Shown piece after piece: positions 43,311 through 51,363 of a DNA stretch of 64,000 nucleotides. Position 1 is the first letter of the stretch; every line of letters starts with the position of its first letter. Made by a program: the position numbers and the translations under genes. The DNA comes from Bog-756 sp963837805 (lineage in GTDB: Bacteria; Actinomycetota; Acidimicrobiia; Acidimicrobiales; RAAP-2): positions 558,001 to 622,000 of the forward strand of contig CAWIOU010000023.1 in the NCBI GenBank assembly GCA_963837805.1. Direction: 5' to 3'. The notes below the pieces were generated by a model. That model was not told the DNA's origin and searched no databases. It saw only the letters and a program-made list of their open reading frames with translations.

Positions 43311-44015
43311 TCACGCCGGTGGCGCCGGCGGTTCGAGCCCGCGGTCGGCGACCGGGGTCGACGGCGCCGAGATCCTCCAGCCCCTGCGGGCCAAGACCAT
43401 CCAGGCGGCGGCGTCGGTCACCAGCACCACGCCGACCCCGTAGGCCAGGCCGGCCAACGCGTCGGTCGGGTAGTGCCAGTGGAGGAAGACGACCGCGGTC
43501 CACATCCACAACGACACCACCGACGCCACCACCACCGTGGCCCACCGCCACCGGATGGTGGTGGCCAGGACGGCGGCGGTGGACAGCGCGGCCACCCCCG
43601 CGGTGGAGCCGGACGGGTAGGAGTACACCCCACCGAGGGTCCGGCCGACAGCCGGTTTGACCACGAGCTCGCAGGTGACCAGGGCCAGCGTGGGCCCGAC
43701 GAGGCAGGCCACGGCCCGGGGACGGTCCCGGCGGAACACGACGGCGGCGGCCACGATCGAACCCACCACGGTGACGGGCGGGAACCGCAACCAGGTGACC
43801 GGGGTGAACCACCCCCCGCCACCCGAGGGCACGATGTCGAGGACCCACCGGTCGAACGGTCCGGCGACCGTCCGGCGGGCGTAGACGGCGCCGACGGCCA
43901 CCACAACCACCACGAGGGCCACGCCGACCACCAGTTCGGTGCGGGCCTGCCGGCCCCGAACAGCCGCCGGGCCGACCGGTGCCGACGACACGTCGGCCGC
44001 TTCCACCGGACTCAC
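43311..44015 (-). CDS. PAP2-family phosphatase-like membrane protein with altered motif
   Basis: 234 residues, five to six membrane helices. The PAP2 core is recognisable: VVKPAVGRTLGGVYSYPSGS and VVFLHWHYPTDALAGLAYG (the third motif HxxxD is intact). But motif 1 has RT where the family has RP, and motif 2 reads PSGS where the catalytic family has PSGH. The missing His argues for low or altered phosphatase activity. Family members dephosphorylate polyprenyl or phosphatidic substrates. GTG 44015 is chosen because the start region GELV then fits. It is convergent with 42906-43289. Confidence 0.72.
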   Translation of the reverse strand: MSPVEAADVSSAPVGPAAVRGRQARTELVVGVALVVVVVAVGAVYARRTVAGPFDRWVLDIVPSGGGGWFTPVTWLRFPPVTVVGSIVAAAVVFRRDRPRAVACLVGPTLALVTCELVVKPAVGRTLGGVYSYPSGSTAGVAALSTAAVLATTIRWRWATVVVASVVSLWMWTAVVFLHWHYPTDALAGLAYGVGVVLVTDAAAWMVLARRGWRISAPSTPVADRGLEPPAPPA

Positions 44016-44186
44016 CACCCCTCCCAACCTACCCCTCCACCCCGTCCCCGACCCGGCCCGGCGACGGCCCACCATCCGGCCGGTTCCGCCGACGCTAACG
44101 TTGCCCATCTCCTGCGCCCGGACCGACATCGTCACCGATCCCGTGGGGACGGGTGCACCGGCGGCGGCCCACCGGTGGCACCCGCG

Positions 44187-45236
44187 GTGAGCCCGCAGCT
44201 GGCCCTGGCCACCGTGGCCGTCGGGCAGCCGATGGGCCAGCAGGTCTACGAACGGGAACTGGCCGGCCGGGCGGCGGCCGAACTGGGCCCCGACTGGTCG
44301 GTGGACCGGATCGTGGTGCGGACCCTCCGGTCACCGTTGGCCGGCACCGTACGGGTACCGTCGCGGCTGCTCATCGACGCGTCGCCCGCCCTCCGCCGCA
44401 CGGCCGGCCGGTTCCTTTACCGCGGCCAGGGGATCGTCCACCGGATGGACCTGCGGCTGCCGCCGGCGCCGCGGCCCGAGGTGCTCACCGTGCACGACGT
44501 GGTGCCCCTCCGGTTCCCCGACGAGGGCCGGCTGCCGGCCGACGCCGTGGCCTCGGCCCGGCGCGCCGCCGTGGTCGTGTGTCCGTCGCAGTTCTCGGCC
44601 AACGAGGTGGCCACCCACCTCGGCGTCGACGCGCCGGTGGCCATCCACAACGGGGTCAGCGAGCGGTTCTTCGGAGCCGCGCCCCTGACCGCGGCGGATC
44701 TCGAGGCCCGTGGGATCCGGTCGCCCTTCGTCCTCCATGCCGGTGGGTGCACCGAACGCAAGAACCTGGCCGGGCTGGCCGAGGCCTGGCCGCGGGTCCG
44801 CTCGGCCCGGCCCGACGCCATGCTCGTCCTGGTGGGCCCGCAGGACGAGCGGCGGGACCGTCTGTTCGCCCCGCTGGCCGGGACCGTCCGCCTCGGGCGG
44901 GTGGACGACCCGACGGTCCAGGGCCTGATGGCCGCCGCCGCCGCCGTCGTCGTCCCCTCCACCTATGAGGGGTTCGGACTGCCCGCCCTCGAGGCCATGG
45001 CCGCCGGGGTGCCGGTGGTGGCCGCGGCCCGGAGCTCGTTGCCCGAAGTCTGCGCTGACGCCGCCTACCTGGTGGAACCGGACGGATCCGGCCTGGCCGA
45101 GGGGTTGGTGGCGGCGTTGACCGGTGGCCCCGAGACCGAATCGATGATCGGGCGGGGCCGGCGGCGAGCCAAGACCTTCACCTGGGAGGCCAGCGCGGCC
45201 GCCCATGCCGCGGTGTGGCGGTCCTGCATACCGTGA
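44187..45236 (+). CDS. Glycosyltransferase family 4
   Basis: 349 residues. GT-B fold. The C-terminal donor-binding half has ERKNLAGLAEAWPRVRSARP and the EX7E signature STYEGFGLPALEAMAAGVPV. The N-terminal acceptor domain includes VLTVHDVVPLRFPDEG. The family transfers sugars from nucleotide donors to lipid-linked or polymer acceptors. It starts at GTG 44187 and is the first gene of the polysaccharide cluster. The high-GC content fits the core chromosome. Confidence 0.88.
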   Translation: MSPQLALATVAVGQPMGQQVYERELAGRAAAELGPDWSVDRIVVRTLRSPLAGTVRVPSRLLIDASPALRRTAGRFLYRGQGIVHRMDLRLPPAPRPEVLTVHDVVPLRFPDEGRLPADAVASARRAAVVVCPSQFSANEVATHLGVDAPVAIHNGVSERFFGAAPLTAADLEARGIRSPFVLHAGGCTERKNLAGLAEAWPRVRSARPDAMLVLVGPQDERRDRLFAPLAGTVRLGRVDDPTVQGLMAAAAAVVVPSTYEGFGLPALEAMAAGVPVVAAARSSLPEVCADAAYLVEPDGSGLAEGLVAALTGGPETESMIGRGRRRAKTFTWEASAAAHAAVWRSCIP

Positions 45237-45319
45237 GGTGAGCCGACCGTGGGCCCCACCGACCGTGCCGGACAGCCGGTCCATGGCAGAGTGGGCTTTT
45301 GGGTAGGAGAGGCCACTCG

Positions 45320-46447
45320 ATGAGGTTGGTTACCAACGTCCACAGAACCGACCCGATGGGTGGCGTGGAGTTGAACGTGTTCCAGGTGAGCCGCGAGCTG
45401 GCGCGGCGCGGCCATCAGGTCAACCTCATCTACCGCGACTCCGGCTCGCTGGTCCCCGACTATCGAAAGTTCTGTCAGTCGGTGACCAAGGTGCCCGAAG
45501 TCGACTACTGGTACCCGACCGGTCGGAGGGGACGGCCCAAGCAGATGGCCATGATGGTGCCGGCCGTGGTGGCCACCGTCCGCCGTCGACCGGACCTGAT
45601 CTACGGCAACCGGATCATGTCCACCGGTTGGGCGGTGCCCGCGGGCAAGGTCGTCGGCGCCGCGGTGGTCTGCCACGAGCACGGGCACAGTGACCATCTC
45701 GACGAGCGCAGGATCGGTCGGTTGCGCCGCCATGTCGACCGGTTCGTCATGGTCTCCGACTTCATCGCCGGCCTGTGGCTGGAATCGGGGCTGGACCCGG
45801 ACAAGGTCGACGTGGTCTTCAACGGAGTGGACCCGGCCGAGTACCCCCTCGGCGGGGACGAAGAGCGATCCGCGGCCCGGCACGCACTGGGCCTCGACGA
45901 GGAACCGTTCGTGGTCACCTATTTCGGCCGGCTCGACCGCGAGAAGGGGGTGCACGTCCTGCTCGAGGCCTGGCGCCAACTCGATTTCGGTCCCGACGAG
46001 GCCAGGCTGCTGGTGGTGGGCTCGTCGACCGTCCAGCTCGACGCGGCCGCCTACCGCGCCGAGCTGCACGCGTTGGCCACCGACACCGTGCGGTTCATCC
46101 CCGGGCAGCGGGACGTGGTGACCCCCCTTCACGCTTCCGACGTCGTGGTGGTGCCGTCGGTCTGGCAGGAGCCCTTCGGCCGCACGGTGATCGAGGCCCT
46201 GTCCACCGGGCGGCCGGTGCTGGCGTCGCGGGTCGGTGGGATCCCCGAGATCCTGTCCGGTCCCCTGGCCCGCTTCCTGTTCGAACGGGAGGACGCCGCC
46301 GGGCTGGCCGAGCACCTGGTCGGACTCATCCACTGGCGGGACAAGGAACCGGAGTTGGCCGGGCTGTGCCGGGCCCGGGTGCTCGACCAGTTCACCCTGG
46401 CCCAGACGGTGGACGGGCTCGAGGCGTCCTTCCGGTCGGCCCAGTAG
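45320..46447 (+). CDS. Glycosyltransferase family 4
   Basis: 375 residues. GT-B: N-terminal TDPMGGVELNVFQVSRELAR, then GRLDREKGVHVLLEAWRQLD, and the EX7E motif WQEPFGRTVIEALSTGRPVL. The ATG at 45320 follows AGGAGAGG. It lies 83 bp after the first GT on the same strand, so both may be cotranscribed. Not closely similar to the first; it probably adds a different residue of the chain. Confidence 0.9.
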   Translation: MRLVTNVHRTDPMGGVELNVFQVSRELARRGHQVNLIYRDSGSLVPDYRKFCQSVTKVPEVDYWYPTGRRGRPKQMAMMVPAVVATVRRRPDLIYGNRIMSTGWAVPAGKVVGAAVVCHEHGHSDHLDERRIGRLRRHVDRFVMVSDFIAGLWLESGLDPDKVDVVFNGVDPAEYPLGGDEERSAARHALGLDEEPFVVTYFGRLDREKGVHVLLEAWRQLDFGPDEARLLVVGSSTVQLDAAAYRAELHALATDTVRFIPGQRDVVTPLHASDVVVVPSVWQEPFGRTVIEALSTGRPVLASRVGGIPEILSGPLARFLFEREDAAGLAEHLVGLIHWRDKEPELAGLCRARVLDQFTLAQTVDGLEASFRSAQ

Positions 46448-46552
46448 CGGTCAGCCTCCGGGCGCGCTGGTCTGGGCCAGCTGAGGCTCTGGGTACCGGG
46501 TCACGAAGTGGGGGCGCCGGAGGTGATGATGCCACCGAAGCGGTCGGCCTGC

Positions 46553-47482
46553 TCATTCGGCGCCGACGACCACCCAGTCCGGAACCCGGGCCGTGCGCAA
46601 CCAGGTTGTTGGCCCGACCACTGGAGGACGGCGCCGGAACGGGGTCAACAACGTGGTCAGGCGGGGATGCCGGCAGCGCTCAAGCCAGCGGTCGATCTCC
46701 TTGCCCCAGTTGACCTGGTCCACGTGGCCCGACGAGGCGGCCTTGTCCCGCATCTGCTTCTCGGACCGGACCCAGGAGAAGTGCCAGATCCCCTCGTCGG
46801 ATCCAATCAGCTCATCCACCGGGGCGTCACGGGGATGGGCGGGGTCGGTGTTCCGGCGCCGGAAGTCGATCCGCCAGATCGGTACGTCGCACTGACGGGC
46901 GAACCTGAGCGAGGTGCCCGCCTTCACCGCCATCGGACCCGGGTAGTCGGCCGATATGCCCCAGGTCCGGCGGCACCGCTCAAGGTAGATCTGTCCTCCG
47001 ACGTGCCCGTAGAGCCAGTGGGCCGGATAGTCGAGGGCGGACCTTCCTTCGGAGTGGGCGCGGGCGATCGCCTGGGCGAACCGGCGGGAGCTCCCGAGCA
47101 CCTCGTCGGTATCGAGCTGCACCACCCAGTCGACGTCGTGTCCCAGCGCAGCGATGCCCGCGTTCCGCTCGAGTGTCTCGGCCTCCATGGGGAGCAGCCC
47201 GCTGTCGTGGAAGTTGCCGGGGAGAAAGATCATCTTCCCCTCGGTGTCCATCTGGTCGACGACGGCCAGGCAGTGCTCGATGGGCAACGCCCGCTTGGTC
47301 CAGCTCAGCCCGGCCTCGTCATAAACAACCACGATGCGTTCAGCGATAGCGTATACCGAACGGATGCTCTGCTCCAGGAAGGCGGGGTCGCCGAGTAGGA
47401 AGTACGCGCCGAGGCGAAGGGAGCCCGGCAGGGTCGACGGCTCGGCGGGAGCGGTGCCGGCGGAAGGGGAGGATTCGTTCAT
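46553..47482 (-). CDS. GT2-like glycosyltransferase
   Basis: 309 residues. It resembles GT-A fold transferases: RLGAYFLLGDPAFLEQSIRS at the start, the metal DxD motif in VVQLDTDEVLGSS (about residue 120), then ALDYPAHWLYGHVGGQIYLE. C-terminal ends at VVVGAE. The ATG at 47482 is the family-like start (MNESSPSAGTAPAEP). It runs opposite to the two GT4 genes and divergent from the hydrolase gene. Confidence 0.7.
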   Translation of the reverse strand: MNESSPSAGTAPAEPSTLPGSLRLGAYFLLGDPAFLEQSIRSVYAIAERIVVVYDEAGLSWTKRALPIEHCLAVVDQMDTEGKMIFLPGNFHDSGLLPMEAETLERNAGIAALGHDVDWVVQLDTDEVLGSSRRFAQAIARAHSEGRSALDYPAHWLYGHVGGQIYLERCRRTWGISADYPGPMAVKAGTSLRFARQCDVPIWRIDFRRRNTDPAHPRDAPVDELIGSDEGIWHFSWVRSEKQMRDKAASSGHVDQVNWGKEIDRWLERCRHPRLTTLLTPFRRRPPVVGPTTWLRTARVPDWVVVGAE

Positions 47483-47539
47483 TGCCTCACGAAACGTACA
47501 CGGCTCCCGCGGCTTGCCGACTGAGCGACTGGATCTGAG

Positions 47540-49213
47540 ATGAGGGCCACAGCGACCTGGTTCGGTCCACCCGGGCGCCGGCTGTTCGGTCACGTCCACA
47601 TTCCCGAGGACGGCAGGGCCCGGGGCGTGGTGGTCATGTGCGGACCGCTCGGGCGCGAGGCGGCCAACGCCCAGCCGGCCATCCAAGCGCTCTCCGACCA
47701 ACTCGCCGGTTGTGGGGTGGCCGCGCTGCGCTTCGCCTACGGCGGCACCGGCGACTCGACAGGCAACTTCGACGATCCGGCGAGGATGACCGACTGGTTG
47801 GCCAGTGTCGACGAGGCCGTCTCGTTCGCCCGACGGTCCGCGGACGGGCCGGTGGTGCTGCTCGGGATGCGCACGGGGGCCCTGCTGGCCATCGAGGCCG
47901 TCGCCCGGGGCACATCGGCCGACCACCTGGTCGTCTGGGACCCGTGGGCTTCGGGACGCGACTTCCTGCGCGTCGAGCGCACACTGTTGGCCACCGGTTA
48001 CGGGGCCAAGCAGGTGGGAGACGGATCGGTCGCCGGTCCGGCCTTCGTCTATTCGGCGGAGACGGTGAAGGAACTGTCCGCGCTCACGTTGTCCTCCGCC
48101 GACTACTCCAACGTCCACAGCGCGCTGGTGGCGGTGCGGAGCGAGGACCGGGGGGCGCCGGCTGCCAACGAAAGAGGGGCCCACGTCGATTGGATCGAGG
48201 TGGACGGGCAACCCGATCTGCTGGATGTACCTCCGCAGATGATCACCCTGCCGGCCACCACCCTCAAGACGATCGTCGACTGGGTATCACGAGCACTCGA
48301 CGCCCCGGGGTGTGCCATCGAGGTGGAGGCGGTCGCCGAGGCCGAGGTGGCGCGTGATGCAGACGGCCGGGCGATCACCGAGCACCCGGTCTGGCTGGGA
48401 CCCAATGGACTGTTCGGCATGGTCACCGAGCCCAGCACCGAGCCGGGACCGGTGTCGCCGACCGTGGTGTTCCTGTCGGCCGGAGCCCTCGATCACACCG
48501 GGGCGGGGCGGAAGTGGGTCGAGCTGGCCCGGCACTTCGCCGGCCAGGGCTTGCGGTGCATCCGGGTGGACATCGACGGGATCGGGGAGACGTTCGGCCG
48601 GCCAGGCCAGCCCCGCCAGGTCCCGAAGCCTCCCGAGGCCATGGACGATCTCACCGATCTGGCCGCAGCCCTGGGTCATCCTGACGGACGCAACCTCGTC
48701 TTCGTGGGTCTCTCCTCGGGCGGCTACCACGCCATCGAAGCCGGCCTCCGGCTGCATCCCCTCGGGGTCTGCGCCATCAACCCCGGACTGACCGCCTGGC
48801 TGCCCGACGTCGACCTGGGCGTCATCGACCGGCGCCGGCAGGCCTACCGGCCGATGCCCGGGTTCCTGCGGGACCTGTCGGTCAAGCACTCGAGGCTGGC
48901 CCTCAGGGCGTGGCGGGCGCTGTGCCAGGTGTGGGTGAAAGGGTCACCGATCCATCCGGTGGCCGCGGTCAGCAAGCGGGGGATCCCGGTGCTGGTCATC
49001 GCCAGCGAAGTCGACGCCCAGGAGTTCGAGCCCTCGCTGTACTGGTCGGTGGTCCGCCGGGGGCTCCGCCGGCGCGGGGTGCTGGTCATCGAGGTCATCC
49101 CCGGCGACGACCACTCGCTGTACACCATCGATGGGCAGGCCCGGGGCTATCCCCTGTTGACGCGCTGGGTCGTCGACCGCTTCGCACCCACACCCTGGGC
49201 CACCGTCGACTGA
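47540..49213 (+). CDS. Tandem alpha/beta hydrolase protein with degenerate first domain
   Basis: 557 residues comprising two alpha/beta-hydrolase folds. Domain 1 (about residues 1-250) has the fold (GVVVMCGPLGREA, then LRFAYGGTGDSTGN) but the nucleophile elbow reads GMRTG (residues 109-113), with Arg in the Ser position. Domain 2 (about 285-557) has an intact elbow GLSSG (Ser392), IRVDIDGIGET, and a His in GDDHSLYT. The layout suggests one active and one pseudo-enzyme domain, like exosortase-associated hydrolases. The gene sits among polysaccharide genes, so an esterase or acyltransferase role on the polymer is plausible. No signal peptide is seen. Confidence 0.8.
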   Translation: MRATATWFGPPGRRLFGHVHIPEDGRARGVVVMCGPLGREAANAQPAIQALSDQLAGCGVAALRFAYGGTGDSTGNFDDPARMTDWLASVDEAVSFARRSADGPVVLLGMRTGALLAIEAVARGTSADHLVVWDPWASGRDFLRVERTLLATGYGAKQVGDGSVAGPAFVYSAETVKELSALTLSSADYSNVHSALVAVRSEDRGAPAANERGAHVDWIEVDGQPDLLDVPPQMITLPATTLKTIVDWVSRALDAPGCAIEVEAVAEAEVARDADGRAITEHPVWLGPNGLFGMVTEPSTEPGPVSPTVVFLSAGALDHTGAGRKWVELARHFAGQGLRCIRVDIDGIGETFGRPGQPRQVPKPPEAMDDLTDLAAALGHPDGRNLVFVGLSSGGYHAIEAGLRLHPLGVCAINPGLTAWLPDVDLGVIDRRRQAYRPMPGFLRDLSVKHSRLALRAWRALCQVWVKGSPIHPVAAVSKRGIPVLVIASEVDAQEFEPSLYWSVVRRGLRRRGVLVIEVIPGDDHSLYTIDGQARGYPLLTRWVVDRFAPTPWATVD

Positions 49214-49234
49214 CCGGAGGAGAGCGCCCACCGG

Positions 49235-50056
49235 TCAGATCGAGTCGGCGAAGCCGCGCTCCATCTGCTCGAAGATGATCGCCCCACCGACGAAGGCCAC
49301 GACGGGGACGACGACGGCCAGCGCGAACTCCCACGGGTACGGGGCCGTCGCGTGCACGAACGACCACTGGAAGGTCTGGAGCAACCAGGTGAGCGGGTTC
49401 AGGTCGTAGATCACCCGGTACCGGGACGGGACGTTGTCGATCGAGTAGGCGATGGGGCTGGCGAAGAGCAAGAACTGCAGGACGAACGGGACGAAGTAGT
49501 TAACGTCGCGGTAGCGGACGGTCAGCGCCGACGTCACCAATCCGATCCCGCTGGCCAGCAGGATGGTCATGGCCGCCCACACCGGGCTGAGCAGGACGGC
49601 CACCCCCGGGTTGACCCCGTAGGCGACCATGAGGACGATGAGGAACGCCAACGACACCAGGAAGTCGACCAAGCACGAGTAGACGACGGCCAGGGGCACC
49701 AGCATCCGGGGGAAGAAGACCTTGGACACCAGGTCCCGGTTGGAGACGAGAGAGGTCTGGGCGCGGGTGATGATCCCGCTGAAGAGGTTCCAGACCATGA
49801 CGCCGACGAAGACGAACACGATCGGAGGGGCGCCCGGCGGGTAGTGGAGATGGGCCACCTTGGAGAAGACCAGGACGAAGACCAGGGCGGTCAGCAACGG
49901 CTGGAGTACGACCCACACGACACCCAGGAGTGTCTGTCGGTAGCGGAGGGTCACGTCCCGGGCCCCGAAGCGGTACAAGACCTCGCGCGCCTCCCACAGC
50001 TCGGCGACCTTGGGGACGGAGAACTTCTTGGGCGGGGTGATGACGATGGTGGTCAT
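49235..50056 (-). CDS. ABC-2 type polysaccharide-export permease (Wzm/TagG-like)
   Basis: 273 residues with six transmembrane helices. Cytoplasmic N-terminus with RYRQTLLGVVWVVLQPLLTA, the hallmark of Wzm/TagG-like exporters. The C-terminal helix pair ends near VAFVGGAIIFEQMERGF. It carries polysaccharide or teichoic-acid chains across the membrane with the ATPase encoded just upstream (6-bp gap). ATG at 50056. Confidence 0.93.
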   Translation of the reverse strand: MTTIVITPPKKFSVPKVAELWEAREVLYRFGARDVTLRYRQTLLGVVWVVLQPLLTALVFVLVFSKVAHLHYPPGAPPIVFVFVGVMVWNLFSGIITRAQTSLVSNRDLVSKVFFPRMLVPLAVVYSCLVDFLVSLAFLIVLMVAYGVNPGVAVLLSPVWAAMTILLASGIGLVTSALTVRYRDVNYFVPFVLQFLLFASPIAYSIDNVPSRYRVIYDLNPLTWLLQTFQWSFVHATAPYPWEFALAVVVPVVAFVGGAIIFEQMERGFADSI

Positions 50057-50062
50057 GGTTCC

Positions 50063-51313
50063 TCAGCGCTGCGAGTAGTCGAAGTCGGGGAAGACGACAC
50101 CGTGGTCGGTCCCGTCCGGAGTCGTCGGGTGCGGATAGGGGGCGACCGGAAGGACCTGGAAATGGCAGGCCTGCTCCCAGATGTCGGTCGGGTGGCCGCC
50201 GGCGTGGATCATCATGTCGACGGTGTAGGCGCCCGGCTTCAGCCACGGGGTGCGCAGAGCCATGCGACCCTCGTTCTCGGTGGCGGGGTCGAGCCAGAAG
50301 TCGACAACACGCGAGTCGCACTGGGCGATCATCATCCCGTCCTCGTTGTTCAAGAAACAGGAGATGTGGTAGCGGTTCCCGAAGGCGGGGTTGGCCCCGA
50401 CGGAAAACTCGACGACCACTTCCTCGCCCGGCTTGGTGATGTCGCTGGCCACGCTCACCTCGGCGAAGCGGAGCTCACCGGTCCCGGGGCGGAACGATGC
50501 CTCCTTGAGCATCGGTGCGGTCCGGGCGAAGCTGCGCTTGTACGCCTCCATCGCCTCTTCGACGGTGCCGTGGAGGACCAAGCGTCCGCTCTCCATGTAG
50601 AGAGCCGAGCTGCACAGGTCCGACACCGTCTGCAACTGATGGCTCACCAACAGGACGGTGCGGCCGTCGCGGGCCACCTCCCTCATCTTCCGAAGGCACT
50701 TGGCCTGGAAGTCGGAGTCGCCGACGGCGAGCACCTCGTCGACCACCAGGATCTCGCTATCCAGATGGGCGGCCACCGCGAAGGCCAGACGGATGTACAT
50801 GCCGGTCGAGTACCGCTTCACCTGGGTGTCGAGGAACTTCTCGGTACCGGCGAAGTCGACGATGGCGTCGAACCGCTCCTTGATCTCCCGCCGGCGCATG
50901 CCGAGCAGGGTCCCGTTGAGGTAGACGTTCTCCCGCCCGGTCAGTTCGGGATGGAATCCGGTGCCCACCTCGAGGAGGCTTCCCACCCGGCCACCCAACT
51001 CGATACGGCCGGCGGTCGGGGCGGTGATCCGGTTGATGATCTTGAGCAGGGTGCTCTTCCCGGCCCCGTTACGGCCGATGATCCCGACCACTTCCCCCCA
51101 GTTCACCTCGAAGGTCACGTCGTGGAGAGCCTCGAACTTCTCGACGACCTTCTTCGCCCGCGACTGCTTGAGCTTCTTGATGACCGCCTCGGCCGCCGTG
51201 GTCGTCTGCTGGTCCTCCCGTGTGTAGATCCGGTAGGTCTTGGAGAGGCCGGACACGGAGATAGAGGCATCCTTGGACACTGGTGACACGTTAGACGTCA
51301 GTTGTTGGAGCAC
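50063..51313 (-). CDS. ABC ATPase for polysaccharide export (Wzt/TagH-like)
   Basis: 416 residues. Walker A GRNGAGKSTLLKIIN, signature YSTGMYIRLAFA, Walker B EILVVDEVLAVGD. The C-terminal domain (about residues 280-416) is a Wzt-type carbohydrate-binding fold that in O-antigen systems recognises the chain end. It starts at ATG 51313. Together with the permease downstream it forms a two-gene exporter. Confidence 0.93.
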   Translation of the reverse strand: MLQQLTSNVSPVSKDASISVSGLSKTYRIYTREDQQTTTAAEAVIKKLKQSRAKKVVEKFEALHDVTFEVNWGEVVGIIGRNGAGKSTLLKIINRITAPTAGRIELGGRVGSLLEVGTGFHPELTGRENVYLNGTLLGMRRREIKERFDAIVDFAGTEKFLDTQVKRYSTGMYIRLAFAVAAHLDSEILVVDEVLAVGDSDFQAKCLRKMREVARDGRTVLLVSHQLQTVSDLCSSALYMESGRLVLHGTVEEAMEAYKRSFARTAPMLKEASFRPGTGELRFAEVSVASDITKPGEEVVVEFSVGANPAFGNRYHISCFLNNEDGMMIAQCDSRVVDFWLDPATENEGRMALRTPWLKPGAYTVDMMIHAGGHPTDIWEQACHFQVLPVAPYPHPTTPDGTDHGVVFPDFDYSQR

Positions 51314-51363
51314 CGGAGGGACCTCGATCGGACAGGAATGCGCTGTTAACCAGGATCGACCGT

